Assembly (NCBI RefSeq): GCF_030551755.1 | Contig: NZ_JAUPEC010000003.1 | Span: forward strand, 1-64,000 | Source: Pseudocolwellia sp. AS88 | Lineage (GTDB): Bacteria > Pseudomonadota > Gammaproteobacteria > Enterobacterales > Alteromonadaceae | DNA length: 64,000 nt | Reading direction: 5' to 3' | Position numbers and translations under genes: made by a program | In this document: in pieces, positions 21,788 to 31,876 of the stretch | Numbering within the stretch: the stretch's first letter is position 1 | Layout of the letters: each line of letters begins with the position of its first letter | Notes under the pieces: generated by a model | What the model was told of the DNA's origin: nothing | Seen by the model: only the letters and a program-made list of their open reading frames with translations | The model's database searches: none

Positions 21788-22501
21788 CTAGTTTAATTGA
21801 TTAAATATGATTTGTTGATCTTCAACTTGGATGCATTGCGGTAAATTTGCATGCTCCTTTAATTGTTCATTAAGCATGTAAACGCCAGCAATAGATACAA
21901 GTTCAGCTTGTAAGTTTTGACAAAATATTTTGCTTTCACTTTGTCCACTCGCTCCAGCGATAGCACGTCCTCGGATAGTGCCATAAACATGAATATTTCC
22001 GTCAGCTATAACCTCTGCACCATTACCTACAGATCCCATAATAATAAGATCTGTATTTTTAGCATAAATCTGCTGACCAGAACGAATTTGTCCTTTAACA
22101 ACTTTTGTTGGAACATTCTCAATTACTGTTGATTCAATAGGAGTTGGCACTTCTTGTTGTACAACTTTAGCAGGTTCTTTTGCTATTTTCTGTACGGAGC
22201 CTTTATTAACAATGGCTAAACCCGCTTCTTGTACTGCTTTCTTTTGCTCTGCCGAAGAATGTCCACAGATACCAACGAGTACGAAGTTATTGTTCTCAAT
22301 AATTTGTTTAAGGTTTACGAAATCAGTAAAGGTTTCAAGTGCTTTAATATCAACAACAACGGGAGCACAATGGAAAAATTGAGGAGCTTGTGCAATTTTA
22401 CTTTTTAATTGCGCGTCTAATAACGTTAAATCGTTATTTTCGATTTGAATTACTGAAAGGGTAAAATTAGTACCCTTAAGTTCTATTTCCTGTTCAGACA
22501 T
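21788..22501 (-). CDS. minC: Septum formation inhibitor MinC
   Basis: Blocks FtsZ assembly away from midcell when recruited by MinD. The 237 residues consist of an N-terminal domain (FTLSVIQIENNDLTLLDAQL), a Pro/Val-rich linker near residues 110-130, and a C-terminal beta-helix with RSGQQIYAKNTDLIIMGSVGNGAEVIADGNIHVYG and GRAIAGASG, the family signature. Start ATG 22501 has GGAAACC nearby. First gene of minC-minD-minE; about 195 bases upstream lie between it and the S9 peptidase end. Confidence 0.96.
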   Translation of the reverse strand: MSEQEIELKGTNFTLSVIQIENNDLTLLDAQLKSKIAQAPQFFHCAPVVVDIKALETFTDFVNLKQIIENNNFVLVGICGHSSAEQKKAVQEAGLAIVNKGSVQKIAKEPAKVVQQEVPTPIESTVIENVPTKVVKGQIRSGQQIYAKNTDLIIMGSVGNGAEVIADGNIHVYGTIRGRAIAGASGQSESKIFCQNLQAELVSIAGVYMLNEQLKEHANLPQCIQVEDQQIIFNQLN

Positions 22502-22644
22502 GAACAGTGGTTTCCTTTTGTTATGTATTTTCTAATGACGAAAAAAGTATGAAAAAATTATTTGATAGCATATTAGTATCAGGTGCTGATCACAAGAGGA
22601 ATGTAGTCTACACTCGATTTTTATATGAAATAAACAGTTTGAAA

Positions 22645-22679
22645 ATAATGAATTAAAGGGAGTTGTTAACTCCCTTTAA
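22645..22679 (-). terminator. Hairpin downstream of the S9 peptidase gene
   Basis: Perfect 12-bp stem, TTAAAGGGAGTT (22653-22664) and AACTCCCTTTAA (22668-22679), loop GTT. On the minus strand it follows the S9 peptidase stop by 17 bases; the tail TTCATTATTTT is moderately T-rich. It also shields minC from transcription in that direction. Confidence 0.75.
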
Positions 22680-22696
22680 CTTTATGAAAGGTATTA

Positions 22697-24982
22697 TTAA
22701 CTTTTTGTACTAAATTTAAACTCTTTTGGTGGTTTTTTGCCCATTAAATGTGTAACAAAATAATCCCAACGTTTACGAACCATATAAGGTTCACGAGCAA
22801 AGCCATGGCCTCTGTTAGGTAACATTAATAAATCAAAATCTTTATTGGCATCTATTAATGCATCAACAACCATTAAGGTATTAAATGGCGTTACGTTAGT
22901 ATCTAACGTGCCATGTACTAACATTAATTTACCTTTTAGTTTATCGGCAAATAATTGGTTCGCTTGGCTGTCGTAGTTGGTTCCACCGTTTTCATCATTA
23001 ACTAATAAACCATGGTATTTTTCACCCCATTCATCAGCATAGTTACGGTTGTCGTGATTACCGGCTTCAGATACAGCAACTTTATAAAAGTCAGGGTAAC
23101 TAAACATCGCTTTAGTTGATGCAAATCCGCCACCTGAGTGTCCCCAAATACCTACATGGTCAATGTCGATCCATTTATGTTTTTTGGCAAGCTGCTTAAT
23201 TGCTGCAACTTGATCAGGTAAACCACTGTCGCCCATGTTTCCATAGTAAAATTCATGGAAACTTTTTGAACGTCCTGGTGTGCCTAGCGCATCAATTTCA
23301 ACAACAATAAAACCAAGTTCAGCTAATGCTTGATTGTCGCCACGTGCTGATCTGAAATGTCTACCACGAATACTACCCACTTGTGGACCGGGATAGATAT
23401 AGTTAACAACAGGATAAGTTTTATTTTTGTCAAAGTTGCTAGGTTTATAAAGTAAACCGTATATGTCGTGATTGTTATCACGATCTTTAACAACAAATGG
23501 TGTAGGTGGTTTCCAGCTCGTAGCGGTTAGTTGGCTGATATCCATTTTTTCAACGTTGAAGTTGGTATGAGTTTTGGTGTTGCGAACTACACTCACTTCT
23601 GCTTGATCTGGTGTTGAAAATCGATCTAAAAAGTAAGTGCTATCATCATTCATTGTGATCAGATGATGCTTTCTTTCAGGTGTAAGTAACTTAAGTTGTT
23701 TACCACTTTTATTAACGCTGTATAGGTAGTTAAAGTAAGGATCTCCACCTTCACGTCCAGCGCCTGTGAAATAAAGTGTATCTGTTTTCTCGTCAACGCT
23801 TAATAGCTCAAGAACAGTCCAGTCACCTTGGGTTATTGCATGTTTAACTTTACCTGTAGTGCCATCTATTAAGTAAAAATGCCCCCAGTCAGTACGCTGC
23901 GAAAACCAGATAAACTCATTAGTTTTATCAAGGTATTTCCAACTAATTGCGCTAACGCCTGATTCAAAAAAGCTTTCTTCAACTTCTGAATAAATGGTTT
24001 TAACTTTACCATTATTTGCATCAGCAACTTTTAGGGTTGCTGTTTTATGATCTCTACTTGAAGAAACAAAAGCAAAGCTTTTACTGTCGTGAGCCCAATC
24101 TATATCTAGGAACTCTCCATTACTTCCAGCAACATGATCTGTGATTGACGAACGATGCGCATCAGCTGGCATATCTAAAGGAATAACTTTACGTTTTTCT
24201 ACATCAATTACAACACGATGTATTGCAAATATATGTTCATCACCAGGTAATGGGTATTTCCATTGATCTATTGTTGGATGACCAACAGTTGTAGAAACAA
24301 GCGCCATATCGCCTACATTTCTACTATCGTGTTTAAAAGTTGTTAGTTTAGTTGAGTCTGGCGACCATTTTACAACAGGCGTATCTTCACGGATCCAGCC
24401 AGCGTTGTTCGTGCCATAACCAAAGTTTTCAATACCATCTTGAGTTAATTGTGTTTCTTTATCGCTATTGATATTGCGTAACCATAAGTTGTGATCACGT
24501 ATAAATACAGCCAACTCGCCATTCGGTGCAATCATCTCGTTCGCATGTTTTACTCGAGTGTTAACTTTGCATGAATAACTTTCTAGATCACAGAGGTAAC
24601 TTTTCCCTTCTACTTTTAGACTAATGGTTTTTGAATCAATAACTTCAAAATAACTAAACGGAAGAGAATAAGTATCGACCTTAGTGTCTGTGATTGTTGA
24701 AATAGCTTTGGCAAGTTTTACATGATCAAAAGCGACTTTCTTCTGTTTTGTTGTTGGGTCTACTTCAAAGAATTGATAACCCTGTTTTGTGTGAGATTTA
24801 TAGAATAATTTGTCGTTATCCCAGAAAGGTTTTTCTACTGTACCAGTAACTAATTTTTTAGTGTGTTGATACAGTTGTTTTTCTGCTTGTTGATAGTCTT
24901 CTGTTGTTAGTTCAAGTGATGCTGCGATAAGTGCATTAGGAAATAAACTTAGCAGGAAAATTGCGGTTATGTTTTTTAACAT
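22697..24982 (-). CDS. Exported S9 family dipeptidyl/prolyl peptidase (DPP IV-like)
   Basis: Serine peptidase predicted to cleave dipeptides from peptide N-termini, probably after proline, in the periplasm or outside. The 761 residues start with a signal peptide (LKNITAIFLLSLFPNALIAA), then a DPP IV-type N-terminal beta-propeller (about 60-500), and a C-terminal alpha/beta hydrolase. The triad is visible: Ser616 in GHSGGG, Asp694 in LDTNV, His726 in NRGHGF. Glu-rich contacts of the propeller cannot be fixed by eye. It is a single-gene unit with its own terminator. Such peptidases are common in marine protein degraders. Confidence 0.9.
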   Translation of the reverse strand: MLKNITAIFLLSLFPNALIAASLELTTEDYQQAEKQLYQHTKKLVTGTVEKPFWDNDKLFYKSHTKQGYQFFEVDPTTKQKKVAFDHVKLAKAISTITDTKVDTYSLPFSYFEVIDSKTISLKVEGKSYLCDLESYSCKVNTRVKHANEMIAPNGELAVFIRDHNLWLRNINSDKETQLTQDGIENFGYGTNNAGWIREDTPVVKWSPDSTKLTTFKHDSRNVGDMALVSTTVGHPTIDQWKYPLPGDEHIFAIHRVVIDVEKRKVIPLDMPADAHRSSITDHVAGSNGEFLDIDWAHDSKSFAFVSSSRDHKTATLKVADANNGKVKTIYSEVEESFFESGVSAISWKYLDKTNEFIWFSQRTDWGHFYLIDGTTGKVKHAITQGDWTVLELLSVDEKTDTLYFTGAGREGGDPYFNYLYSVNKSGKQLKLLTPERKHHLITMNDDSTYFLDRFSTPDQAEVSVVRNTKTHTNFNVEKMDISQLTATSWKPPTPFVVKDRDNNHDIYGLLYKPSNFDKNKTYPVVNYIYPGPQVGSIRGRHFRSARGDNQALAELGFIVVEIDALGTPGRSKSFHEFYYGNMGDSGLPDQVAAIKQLAKKHKWIDIDHVGIWGHSGGGFASTKAMFSYPDFYKVAVSEAGNHDNRNYADEWGEKYHGLLVNDENGGTNYDSQANQLFADKLKGKLMLVHGTLDTNVTPFNTLMVVDALIDANKDFDLLMLPNRGHGFAREPYMVRKRWDYFVTHLMGKKPPKEFKFSTKS

Positions 24983-25288
24983 AAAAGAGCCTTATATTTT
25001 TAATACCAAGTTGATTTAATTTTCAAGAAGGTATGATATGTATTTTGAGGCAAATAGCCTGCGTGTATTCTAAAATAAAAATCGATTGAATGAATCTTTA
25101 TTTCACATGAAATTTTTATGCCTATAGATATTGGTATTTAAATCATGTAAGGGCATACATAATCGCTGATCACTTTAATTAATGCTTTGTTAATTTAAAC
25201 AAATTTTATACATCTAAAGCTCAATAGCCTCTAACAATTGCTTTTTATTTAAGCTAAACTGCGTCGCTTAAATTTACAAGGAAGTAAG
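24983..25288. other. Intergenic region between divergent S9 peptidase and SpoIIAA-like genes
   Basis: AT-rich, 306 bases, must hold both promoters. Candidate hexamers have poor spacing and I do not assign them. AAGGAAG at 25280 is the ribosome binding site of the rightward gene. No ORF, hairpin or repeat of note. Confidence 0.5.
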
Positions 25289-25654
25289 ATGTTAGCTACA
25301 CAACATAAAAGTTACAGTAATATTCTAATTACAGAGATACATGGAAAGTTCAGCCGAAAAGATTTCAATGATATTTTTATACCGCAAGTTAAAAATATTT
25401 TAGAAAATTTTTCAGAGGTGAATGTTTACTTAGACTTTAATAATAAACTCACCGGTTGGATGGTTCTTTCTTTATTAAATCAGTTTCAACAATATATAGA
25501 GCCTTACGGCGGTATTAATCGTATAGCTATTATCAGTGATAGTAGCTTATTAAAATGGCGCTTATATTTTAATAAGCTAAATTCAAATCATCCCACCGAA
25601 CTTTTTGTTCATAAAGATATTGAAAAAGCTAAAGCCTGGTTGGCAATAGGCTAG
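25289..25654 (+). CDS. SpoIIAA-like (STAS-fold, DUF3478) protein
   Basis: Function unknown. The 121-residue soluble protein has the pattern of the SpoIIAA-like family: alternating strands and helices, with VNVYLDFNNKLTGWMVLSLL in the centre and RIAIISDSSLLKWRLYF followed by ELFVHKDIEKAKAWL at the C-terminus, the usual ending of this family. An AAGGAAG lies four bases before ATG 25289. It has no partner gene; it is convergent with the DUF938 gene 22 bases away. Confidence 0.8.
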   Translation: MLATQHKSYSNILITEIHGKFSRKDFNDIFIPQVKNILENFSEVNVYLDFNNKLTGWMVLSLLNQFQQYIEPYGGINRIAIISDSSLLKWRLYFNKLNSNHPTELFVHKDIEKAKAWLAIG

Positions 25655-25676
25655 TTTCGATGTTTAATCATATTAT

Positions 25677-26273
25677 TTAAGCGTTTTTCTGAAACTCGAG
25701 TAAGCGATTATTTGCTGGCATTTGGTGATCTTTAATTAAGGTTAAACCTGCATTTGTAGCAAGTAGTATAATCTCTTCAAAATCTCGTATGCCACTAAGC
25801 TCGTTATTTTCTTTTAACCAGAGTTCGAAACTTGCGTTACTCTCGCTAGTAAATTTTCCGTCGTAGTTAAAAGGCCCGTAAATACAAAGCTTTCCATTTG
25901 ACTGTAAATGTTTTTCCACTCCTTGAAAGAATGCTTTAACGAGTTCCCAACTAACAATATGCAAAGTGTTAGCTGTGTATATGCCTGAAACTTGTTTAAC
26001 TGGCCAGTCTTTTGATAAATCTAAAGTTAAAGGTGCATATAAGTTGCTTGAAGGGTACTCACTAATCCACTGATTAATACCTTCATGATTTACAGGTAAA
26101 TCACTAGTACGCCAATTTAAAAAAGGTAAAGCTTGTGCAAAAAATACTGCATGCTGTCCACTGCCAGAGCCCACTTCTAAAACCTCTTCAACGCCAGTAA
26201 ATGCTTGTTGTAAAATAGGCAGTATATGAGTTTTGTTATTCTCACTTGCTTGGGAATAAGGTTTAGTTGTCAT
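25677..26273 (-). CDS. DUF938 SAM-dependent methyltransferase-like protein
   Basis: Predicted class I methyltransferase, substrate unknown. The protein begins MTTKPYSQASENNKTHIL, the usual DUF938 start, followed by VLEVGSGSGQHAVFFA (SAM-binding motif I) and later YTANTLHIVSW and CIYGPFNYDGKF, typical of the family. I chose ATG 26273 (198 residues). The frame extends to 26315 but that would add a non-conserved 14-residue N-terminus lying fully inside the upstream gene. With the chosen start it overlaps the upstream gene by 11 bases, suggesting coupled translation. Confidence 0.85.
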   Translation of the reverse strand: MTTKPYSQASENNKTHILPILQQAFTGVEEVLEVGSGSGQHAVFFAQALPFLNWRTSDLPVNHEGINQWISEYPSSNLYAPLTLDLSKDWPVKQVSGIYTANTLHIVSWELVKAFFQGVEKHLQSNGKLCIYGPFNYDGKFTSESNASFELWLKENNELSGIRDFEEIILLATNAGLTLIKDHQMPANNRLLEFQKNA

Positions 26274-27393
26274 GATGGTTTTCCTGATTATTTTTAAAAG
26301 GTAGAGCTTGAGCACATTGTTTTTGATACGTTAACATATGCATTTGTTCTCGTTTGCAAAAGTCTTTAATAGCAGGTCTAAATCCTGGATCTCTTAGCCA
26401 ATGATATGAATAGGTGATTACAGGTTCAAATCCTCTTTGAATTTTATGTTCACCTTGCGTGCCAGGGTTAAAACTTTGAATATTATTGTTAATACAAAAC
26501 TCTATACCTTGGTAATAACATAACTCAAAATGTAAGTTAGAAAACTGCTCTGAACATCCCCAATAGCGCCCATATAATTGACTTCCATCATGAAAAAATA
26601 AAGCACAAGCTATATCGCTACCTTCATGACTGGCGATAACAAGCAGAATATTACTCGGCATGTTTTGCACTATTTTTTCAAAGAAATCGAAGCTCAAATG
26701 TGGTGTGTGTTGCCGCTTTAAATAAGTGAGCTGATAAGTTAAATAGAAGAAATCTAGCTCTTCTTTTGTTATCTCGTGCCCAGCAACTTGGCGAACATCA
26801 ATGTTTTGTTTTTTTATCGATTCCCGTTCTTTACGGGTATTTTTTCTTTTACGCGCGGTAAATGTAGATAAGTAATGATCGAACGATTCATAACTTTTAT
26901 TAAACCAATGAAACTGAACAGTATTACGTTCGTATACATTAGGAGGTAATTCTTCTATTTTCGGGCAAAATAAAAGATGCCAGCTAGCAATCTCGTACTC
27001 AGTACAATAATCAATTAACGGTCGAAGTACATCTTGATGAGTTAGGCTTTTAGAAATAAGTTTGTTGGAGCTCACGGGAGTAAATGGAATAGTACTTACC
27101 AGTTTTGGGTAATATTCTAAATTGTGTTCTTCATAAGCTCTCGCCCAATCCCAATCAAAGACATATTCCCCCCAAGAATGACTTTTTAAATATAAGGGTA
27201 ATATGGCTTCAATGGTTTCATCTTGCTTAATAGTTAAATGATGAGGTTGCCAACCTTGAGTCAGACTTGCTGAGCCACTAAGCTCTAATGCCTCCATAAA
27301 AGCATAAGATAAGAAAGGATGATCTGAGGTATTCAATGCATCCCATGCTTGTTGAGGTATGTTAGAAAATGCTTTTTTAAATTCAGCAATCAT
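26263..27393 (-). CDS. FemAB-like GNAT acyltransferase (PF04339, DUF482)
   Basis: Predicted acyltransferase of the peptidoglycan biosynthesis/recognition FemAB-like family; substrate unknown. The 376 residues open with WDALNTSDHPFLSYAFMEALE, include YFKRKNTRKERESIKK-like basic segment (TARKRKNTRKERES), and end with the conserved RGFEPVITYSYHWLRDPGFRPAI block. Family members are often annotated only as GNAT proteins. It is followed, with overlap, by the DUF938 gene, so the pair probably forms a two-gene operon; the joint role is not known. Confidence 0.82.
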   Translation of the reverse strand: MIAEFKKAFSNIPQQAWDALNTSDHPFLSYAFMEALELSGSASLTQGWQPHHLTIKQDETIEAILPLYLKSHSWGEYVFDWDWARAYEEHNLEYYPKLVSTIPFTPVSSNKLISKSLTHQDVLRPLIDYCTEYEIASWHLLFCPKIEELPPNVYERNTVQFHWFNKSYESFDHYLSTFTARKRKNTRKERESIKKQNIDVRQVAGHEITKEELDFFYLTYQLTYLKRQHTPHLSFDFFEKIVQNMPSNILLVIASHEGSDIACALFFHDGSQLYGRYWGCSEQFSNLHFELCYYQGIEFCINNNIQSFNPGTQGEHKIQRGFEPVITYSYHWLRDPGFRPAIKDFCKREQMHMLTYQKQCAQALPFKNNQENHHDN

Positions 27394-27513
27394 AGGAAGA
27401 GAAACTCTGTGAACACATTGTTATTTGATGAATTAAACCTGTAGTTATCAATAATTATAGTGTGATAACTACAAGCATATAGCCGAAATTCATGCTCTTT
27501 GGTAACCGAGTAT

Positions 27514-29862
27514 TTATTTCTTTAATTTAGCGAAAGCATCAGCAAAAGCATTACCCATTACGGCGTTGTTTGCTTCTTTAGGTTTATGAGCTCTTTGCTC
27601 TTTTTGCGGTTTGTTATGAGCCTGGTTTTTAGGTGCATTATTGTTATTTGGCTTATGCGAAGGTTTATGTGCAGGCTTAGTTGATTGCTCAATTGTGTCG
27701 TCTAAACGCATGGTCAAACTAATGCGTTTACGTGCAGGATCAACTTCCGTTACTTTAACTTTTACAATATCACCCGCTTTTACAACTTCACGCGGATCAC
27801 TAACAAACTTATTAGTAAGTGACGAAATATGCACTAAACCATCTTGATGAACACCTAAATCAACAAAAGCACCGAAGTTAGCAACGTTTGAAATAACACC
27901 TTCTAAAATCATACCCACTTCTAAATCGTTAATGGTATTAACACCTTCTTTGAAGTTAGCTGTTTTAAATTCTGGTCGTGGGTCTCGTCCCGGTTTTTCA
28001 AGCTCTTTAATAATATCGGTAACGGTGACTTCACCAAATTCAGGGGTAATTACATCAGCAATATTAACTTGGCTTAATTGTTCACTGTTAGCTAGAAGAT
28101 CGCTTACGCTAGCGTTTAATTGTGCTATTATTTTTTCAACAACAGGATAAGTTTCAGGATGAACACCTGATTGATCAAGAGGGTTATCACCTTGTGCTAT
28201 ACGTAGAAAACCTGCTGCTTGTTCAAAAGCTTTAGGCCCTAAACGTGCGACTTTCTTTAGCTCTTTGCGGTTGTTAAAGCGTCCATTTTCATCTCGATAA
28301 TTAACAACATTTTGCGCCATGGTTTTAGTTAAACCTGACACACGGCTGAGTAAAGCGACCGAAGCACTATTTAAATCAACACCTACAGCGTTTACACAAT
28401 CTTCAATAACATCATCTAGCGTTTTACTTAATTGGCTTTGGCTAACGTCGTGTTGATATTGTCCTACACCAATGGCTTTGGGATCTATTTTGACTAATTC
28501 AGCAAGTGGATCTTGTAAGCGTCGAGCAATTGAAACCGCACCACGTAATGAAACATCTAAGTCTGGGAATTCTTTTGCCGCCAATTCAGAAGCAGAATAA
28601 ACAGATGCTCCCGCTTCACTAACAATCACTTTATTAGGTTTGATTTTTTCTAAACCTAAAATAACTTCACCTGCTAACTTATCGCTTTCACGTGACGCAG
28701 TACCATTACCAATTGCGATTAGTTCTACTTTATGTTGCTGACATAAGTTCACTAAGGTTCTTACTGATTTGTCCCAATGATTTTGTGGAGCATGTGGGAA
28801 AATAGTTGAGGTATGAAGTAACTTACCTGTGGCATCAACCACCGCAAGCTTACAGCCTGTACGTAAACCTGGATCTAATCCCAATGTAACTTTAGGACCT
28901 GCTGGCGCAGCCATTAATAAATCACTTAGATTAGTAGAAAATACTTTAATTGCTTCAACTTCAGCTTGTTCACGTAAATTACCAATAAGCTCAGTTTCTA
29001 AACTTAAACCTAATTTAGTACGCCAAGCATTACGTACAACTTTTGTTAAAAATTCAGCACCTGCTTGACCTGTAAGTCGTAAATTGTAATGTTCAGTTAT
29101 TAATTGCTCAGCACTTGAATATCCAGCAGAGTCTTGCTGCGGATCTACATTGATAACAAGTTTCAATATCCCTTCACTACGACCACGAAGCATAGCGAGC
29201 ATGCGATGAGAGGGTACCGACTTTAAACGTTCAGAATGCTCAAAGTAATCTTTATATTTGGCGCCTTCTTGGGCTTTTCCTTTAACTAAAGTACTAGTTA
29301 AATGAGCTTGTTTTAATAGATGATTACGCAATTTCTGTAGTAAATTAGCATCTTCTGCAAAGCGTTCTATTAAAATAGCCATGGCACCATCAAGTACATC
29401 TTTTTCTTCTTTAAAACCGGCTTCAACATTAATAAAAGCAGTAGCCTCAGTTTCTGGTACTAAACGCCAATCGTTATAAAGTTTATTAGCTAAAGGCTCA
29501 ATACCTGCTTCAATAGCTATTTGACCTTTGGTACGACGTTTAGGTTTATAAGGTAGGTATAAATCTTCAAGGCGAGTTTTATTGTCTGCTTGGTTTAAAG
29601 CGTCTGATAAAGCGGGCGTTAACTTGCCTTGTTCTTCAATGCTTTTAAGGATCACGTTTCTGCGATCATTCAAATCGCGAATATAAGTTAAACGTTGATT
29701 TAAGTGGCGTAAATGATTGTCATCTAACCCCTGCGTTGCTTCTTTTCTGTAACGAGCAATGAAAGGTACTGTTGAGCCGTCGTCTAATAAGGTAATAGCA
29801 GCATTAATTTGTACAGGAGAAACATTGAGCTCTTTAGCTATTTGCTCAGCAATAGATATCAT
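27514..29862 (-). CDS. tex: Transcription accessory protein Tex (YhgF)
   Basis: RNA-binding protein linked to transcription and RNA stability. The 782 residues have the N-terminal Tex helical region ([17 protein letters not shown] near residue 33), YqgF/RuvC-like domain ([17 protein letters not shown] about 328-344), helix-hairpin-helix segments ([31 protein letters not shown]), and a C-terminal S1 RNA-binding domain (about 645-715, [21 protein letters not shown]). The tail after the S1 domain is basic and rich in His, Lys, Pro and Asn. It lies downstream of greB, the E. coli order, but is separated by 148 bases with a hairpin. Confidence 0.95.
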   Translation of the reverse strand: MISIAEQIAKELNVSPVQINAAITLLDDGSTVPFIARYRKEATQGLDDNHLRHLNQRLTYIRDLNDRRNVILKSIEEQGKLTPALSDALNQADNKTRLEDLYLPYKPKRRTKGQIAIEAGIEPLANKLYNDWRLVPETEATAFINVEAGFKEEKDVLDGAMAILIERFAEDANLLQKLRNHLLKQAHLTSTLVKGKAQEGAKYKDYFEHSERLKSVPSHRMLAMLRGRSEGILKLVINVDPQQDSAGYSSAEQLITEHYNLRLTGQAGAEFLTKVVRNAWRTKLGLSLETELIGNLREQAEVEAIKVFSTNLSDLLMAAPAGPKVTLGLDPGLRTGCKLAVVDATGKLLHTSTIFPHAPQNHWDKSVRTLVNLCQQHKVELIAIGNGTASRESDKLAGEVILGLEKIKPNKVIVSEAGASVYSASELAAKEFPDLDVSLRGAVSIARRLQDPLAELVKIDPKAIGVGQYQHDVSQSQLSKTLDDVIEDCVNAVGVDLNSASVALLSRVSGLTKTMAQNVVNYRDENGRFNNRKELKKVARLGPKAFEQAAGFLRIAQGDNPLDQSGVHPETYPVVEKIIAQLNASVSDLLANSEQLSQVNIADVITPEFGEVTVTDIIKELEKPGRDPRPEFKTANFKEGVNTINDLEVGMILEGVISNVANFGAFVDLGVHQDGLVHISSLTNKFVSDPREVVKAGDIVKVKVTEVDPARKRISLTMRLDDTIEQSTKPAHKPSHKPNNNNAPKNQAHNKPQKEQRAHKPKEANNAVMGNAFADAFAKLKK

Positions 29863-29924
29863 TTAACTTAAATCCTAAGAAGAATATGTGTATCGGTAAT
29901 CACGAATAATAACGCGTGTCGTTA

Positions 29925-29959
29925 GCGAGATGAAAGACCTATTTTATGCATAGGTCTTT
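29925..29959 (-). terminator. Hairpin between greB and tex
   Basis: Perfect 10-bp stem, AAAGACCTAT (29933-29942) and ATAGGTCTTT (29950-29959). On the minus strand it lies 52 bases after greB and before tex; the tail CATCTCGC has no T run, so it may attenuate rather than fully stop transcription into tex. Confidence 0.55.
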
Positions 29960-30010
29960 AAGGTTGCAATAAACATGTCTGAGATTGGCTTATATTAAGA
30001 AGAGTAAACA

Positions 30011-30487
30011 CTAACTACTGATGTAATCAATATTTGTAACAAACCATTCTTTAATTCCGTTGGGTGTTTTAACAATAACATCGTCATCTATTTCTTTCTT
30101 CAAGCAAGCACGCGCCATAGGCGAATCAATAGAAATATAATCATGTCGACCGTATATTTCTTCAGGACCTACAATTCTAAATTTAAGGGTTTCGCCATCG
30201 TCATTCTCAAGTGTAACCCAGGCACCAAAAAACACTTTCCCATCTTGCTGAGGATGATATTCAACAACTTTAATATCTTCTAAAGTTTTAGTTAAAAAGC
30301 GTACACGTCGGTCAATTTCTCTTAACCTTTTCTTGTTATATTGATAATCGGCGTTCTCCGATCTATCACCTAAACTCGCTGCCCACGAGACTTTTCGAGT
30401 AGTTTCAGGTCTTTCTTTGCGCCACAAAGTATCTAATTCGTTTTGTAGGTTGTGATAACCTTCTTTGGTGATTAATTTTGTTTTCAT
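30011..30487 (-). CDS. greB: Transcription elongation factor GreB
   Basis: Rescues backtracked RNA polymerase by stimulating cleavage of the transcript 3' end. The 158 residues have the N-terminal coiled coil with the acidic tip (LGDRSENADYQYNKKRLREID, carrying the catalytic Asp/Glu pair) and the C-terminal FKBP-like domain (FRIVGPEEIYGRHDYISIDSPMARA). ISIDSPMARACLKK and the basic N-terminal region (WRKERPETTRKVSWAASLGDRSENADY) are as in GreB rather than GreA. Located upstream of tex as in E. coli. Confidence 0.94.
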   Translation of the reverse strand: MKTKLITKEGYHNLQNELDTLWRKERPETTRKVSWAASLGDRSENADYQYNKKRLREIDRRVRFLTKTLEDIKVVEYHPQQDGKVFFGAWVTLENDDGETLKFRIVGPEEIYGRHDYISIDSPMARACLKKEIDDDVIVKTPNGIKEWFVTNIDYISS

Positions 30488-30870
30488 AATGTATGGCTTA
30501 GCAGATGTTTAAAGAAAATGAGTGCTTGATCATAATGAAGCAGGCAGGCTATAAATTTTAAGCTGAATGATGGTGCACTTAAATGCAAAAGGCAATATAT
30601 AGATAAGCTCTTTATTACGAGTTTTAGTCTTTATAGTAATTAAAGTGAGTGTTATTCAGCTTTAAATAAGTCGTTTTAAGTATGCTATGTACTTTCCCTA
30701 ACTCACTCTTTTTATCATTATCCTTTTAATCTTTTTAGAGACTGTAGTTATAATTTATTGTGTGTTTTTTCGGATGATTGATATCATATATGTCCTTAAT
30801 CTTAGGTTAATTATTGATATGACCATAGATTGATATGTAAATCATTAGATCTGTGTACTCAGGAGTTGTT
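30488..30870. other. Intergenic region between divergent greB and DUF445 genes
   Basis: About 380 AT-rich bases with no gene seen. The right-hand 100 bases contain three direct copies of ATTGATAT (30777-30784, 30813-30820, 30829-30836). The ribosome binding site AGGAG (30861-30865) at the right end sets the start of the DUF445 gene at GTG 30871. Confidence 0.5.
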
Positions 30871-31584
30871 GTGAATAAAAGTTTGATTGTTAATGTAACG
30901 GCATTGTTATGTACGTTAATTGGTTATTTTATTGGTAGTCATATTGTATTTACTGTAGGTATTTTCGCATTGTCAGGAGCGGTAACTAACTGGCTAGCAA
31001 TACATATGTTATTTGAGAAAGTACCCGGTCTTTACGGTTCAGGGGTTATTCCTGCAAGGTTTGAAGACTTTAAGCTTGCCATCAAACACTTGATGATGGA
31101 GCAGTTTTTTACTGAAGAAAATATCAACCGCTTTTTAAGTTCTGGTAATGAAAAGTCACCTGCAGGCATTGATTTATCTCCTATTATTAACAAAGTTGAC
31201 TTATCTCCAGCTTTCGATAACTTGATTAAAGTTATCGAAAATTCATCGTTTGGATCTATGTTAGCTATGGTAGGTGGAAGCGAAGTGTTACAGCCATTAC
31301 GCGAACCTTTTATTGCAGAAATGAAGACAACGATGAGTGATATTGCTCAAAGTGAAGACTTTAGCGCTATTTTAAATGAAGAGCTTGCACAGTCAGGCTT
31401 GTCAGACGATATGCGTGACAAAGTGAGCGATATTATTGAAAAGCGTTTAAATGAATTAACACCACAGTTAGTTAAAACCATGGTGCAAGATATGATCAAA
31501 CAGCATTTAGGTTGGTTAGTTGTATGGGGCGGTGTTTTCGGCGGTATTATTGGCCTAGTTGCTGCAATATCTAACATGTATTAA
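30871..31584 (+). CDS. DUF445 family membrane protein
   Basis: Function unknown. The 237-residue protein has two hydrophobic segments at the N-terminus (LIVNVTALLCTLIGYFIG; IVFTVGIFALSGAVTNWLAIHMLF) and one at the C-terminus (LVVWGGVFGGIIGLVAAI), with a soluble middle of amphipathic helices. GAVTNWLAIHMLFEKVPGLYGSGVIP is the recognisable DUF445 core. The start GTG 30871 follows AGGAG by five bases; an upstream in-frame GTG at 30853 lies before the binding site and is rejected. It stands alone. Confidence 0.85.
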   Translation: MNKSLIVNVTALLCTLIGYFIGSHIVFTVGIFALSGAVTNWLAIHMLFEKVPGLYGSGVIPARFEDFKLAIKHLMMEQFFTEENINRFLSSGNEKSPAGIDLSPIINKVDLSPAFDNLIKVIENSSFGSMLAMVGGSEVLQPLREPFIAEMKTTMSDIAQSEDFSAILNEELAQSGLSDDMRDKVSDIIEKRLNELTPQLVKTMVQDMIKQHLGWLVVWGGVFGGIIGLVAAISNMY

Positions 31585-31876
31585 TAATTTAAGCTTAAAA
31601 ATAGTATTAATTTAGGTGAAATAATCTTGTGGTTATTTTGCCTTTTTATTTACAACTTTATCTTTCAAAGAAATAGTCATTATTCACTGAATTTTAGTTA
31701 ATTTATTTGTATCGTTATTATTATACCAAAAGTTGGTCATTTTTTATCTCTTCCTCTTTAATTTCTATGCCTTTATAGGTATGCTTGCCTTCTAATTTTT
31801 TGGGATAATTCCTAGCTAATTTATAATAGTATAATTTAGTTATTTCCCACTACTTGTAAAGAAGGTAATACAAGCC

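Noticed and set aside
26274-26315. N-terminal extension of the DUF938 protein
   Set aside because: Not conserved and entirely inside the upstream gene; the typical start is at 26273.
28829-29068. ORF opposite tex
   Set aside because: Antisense shadow of a conserved coding region with no family match.
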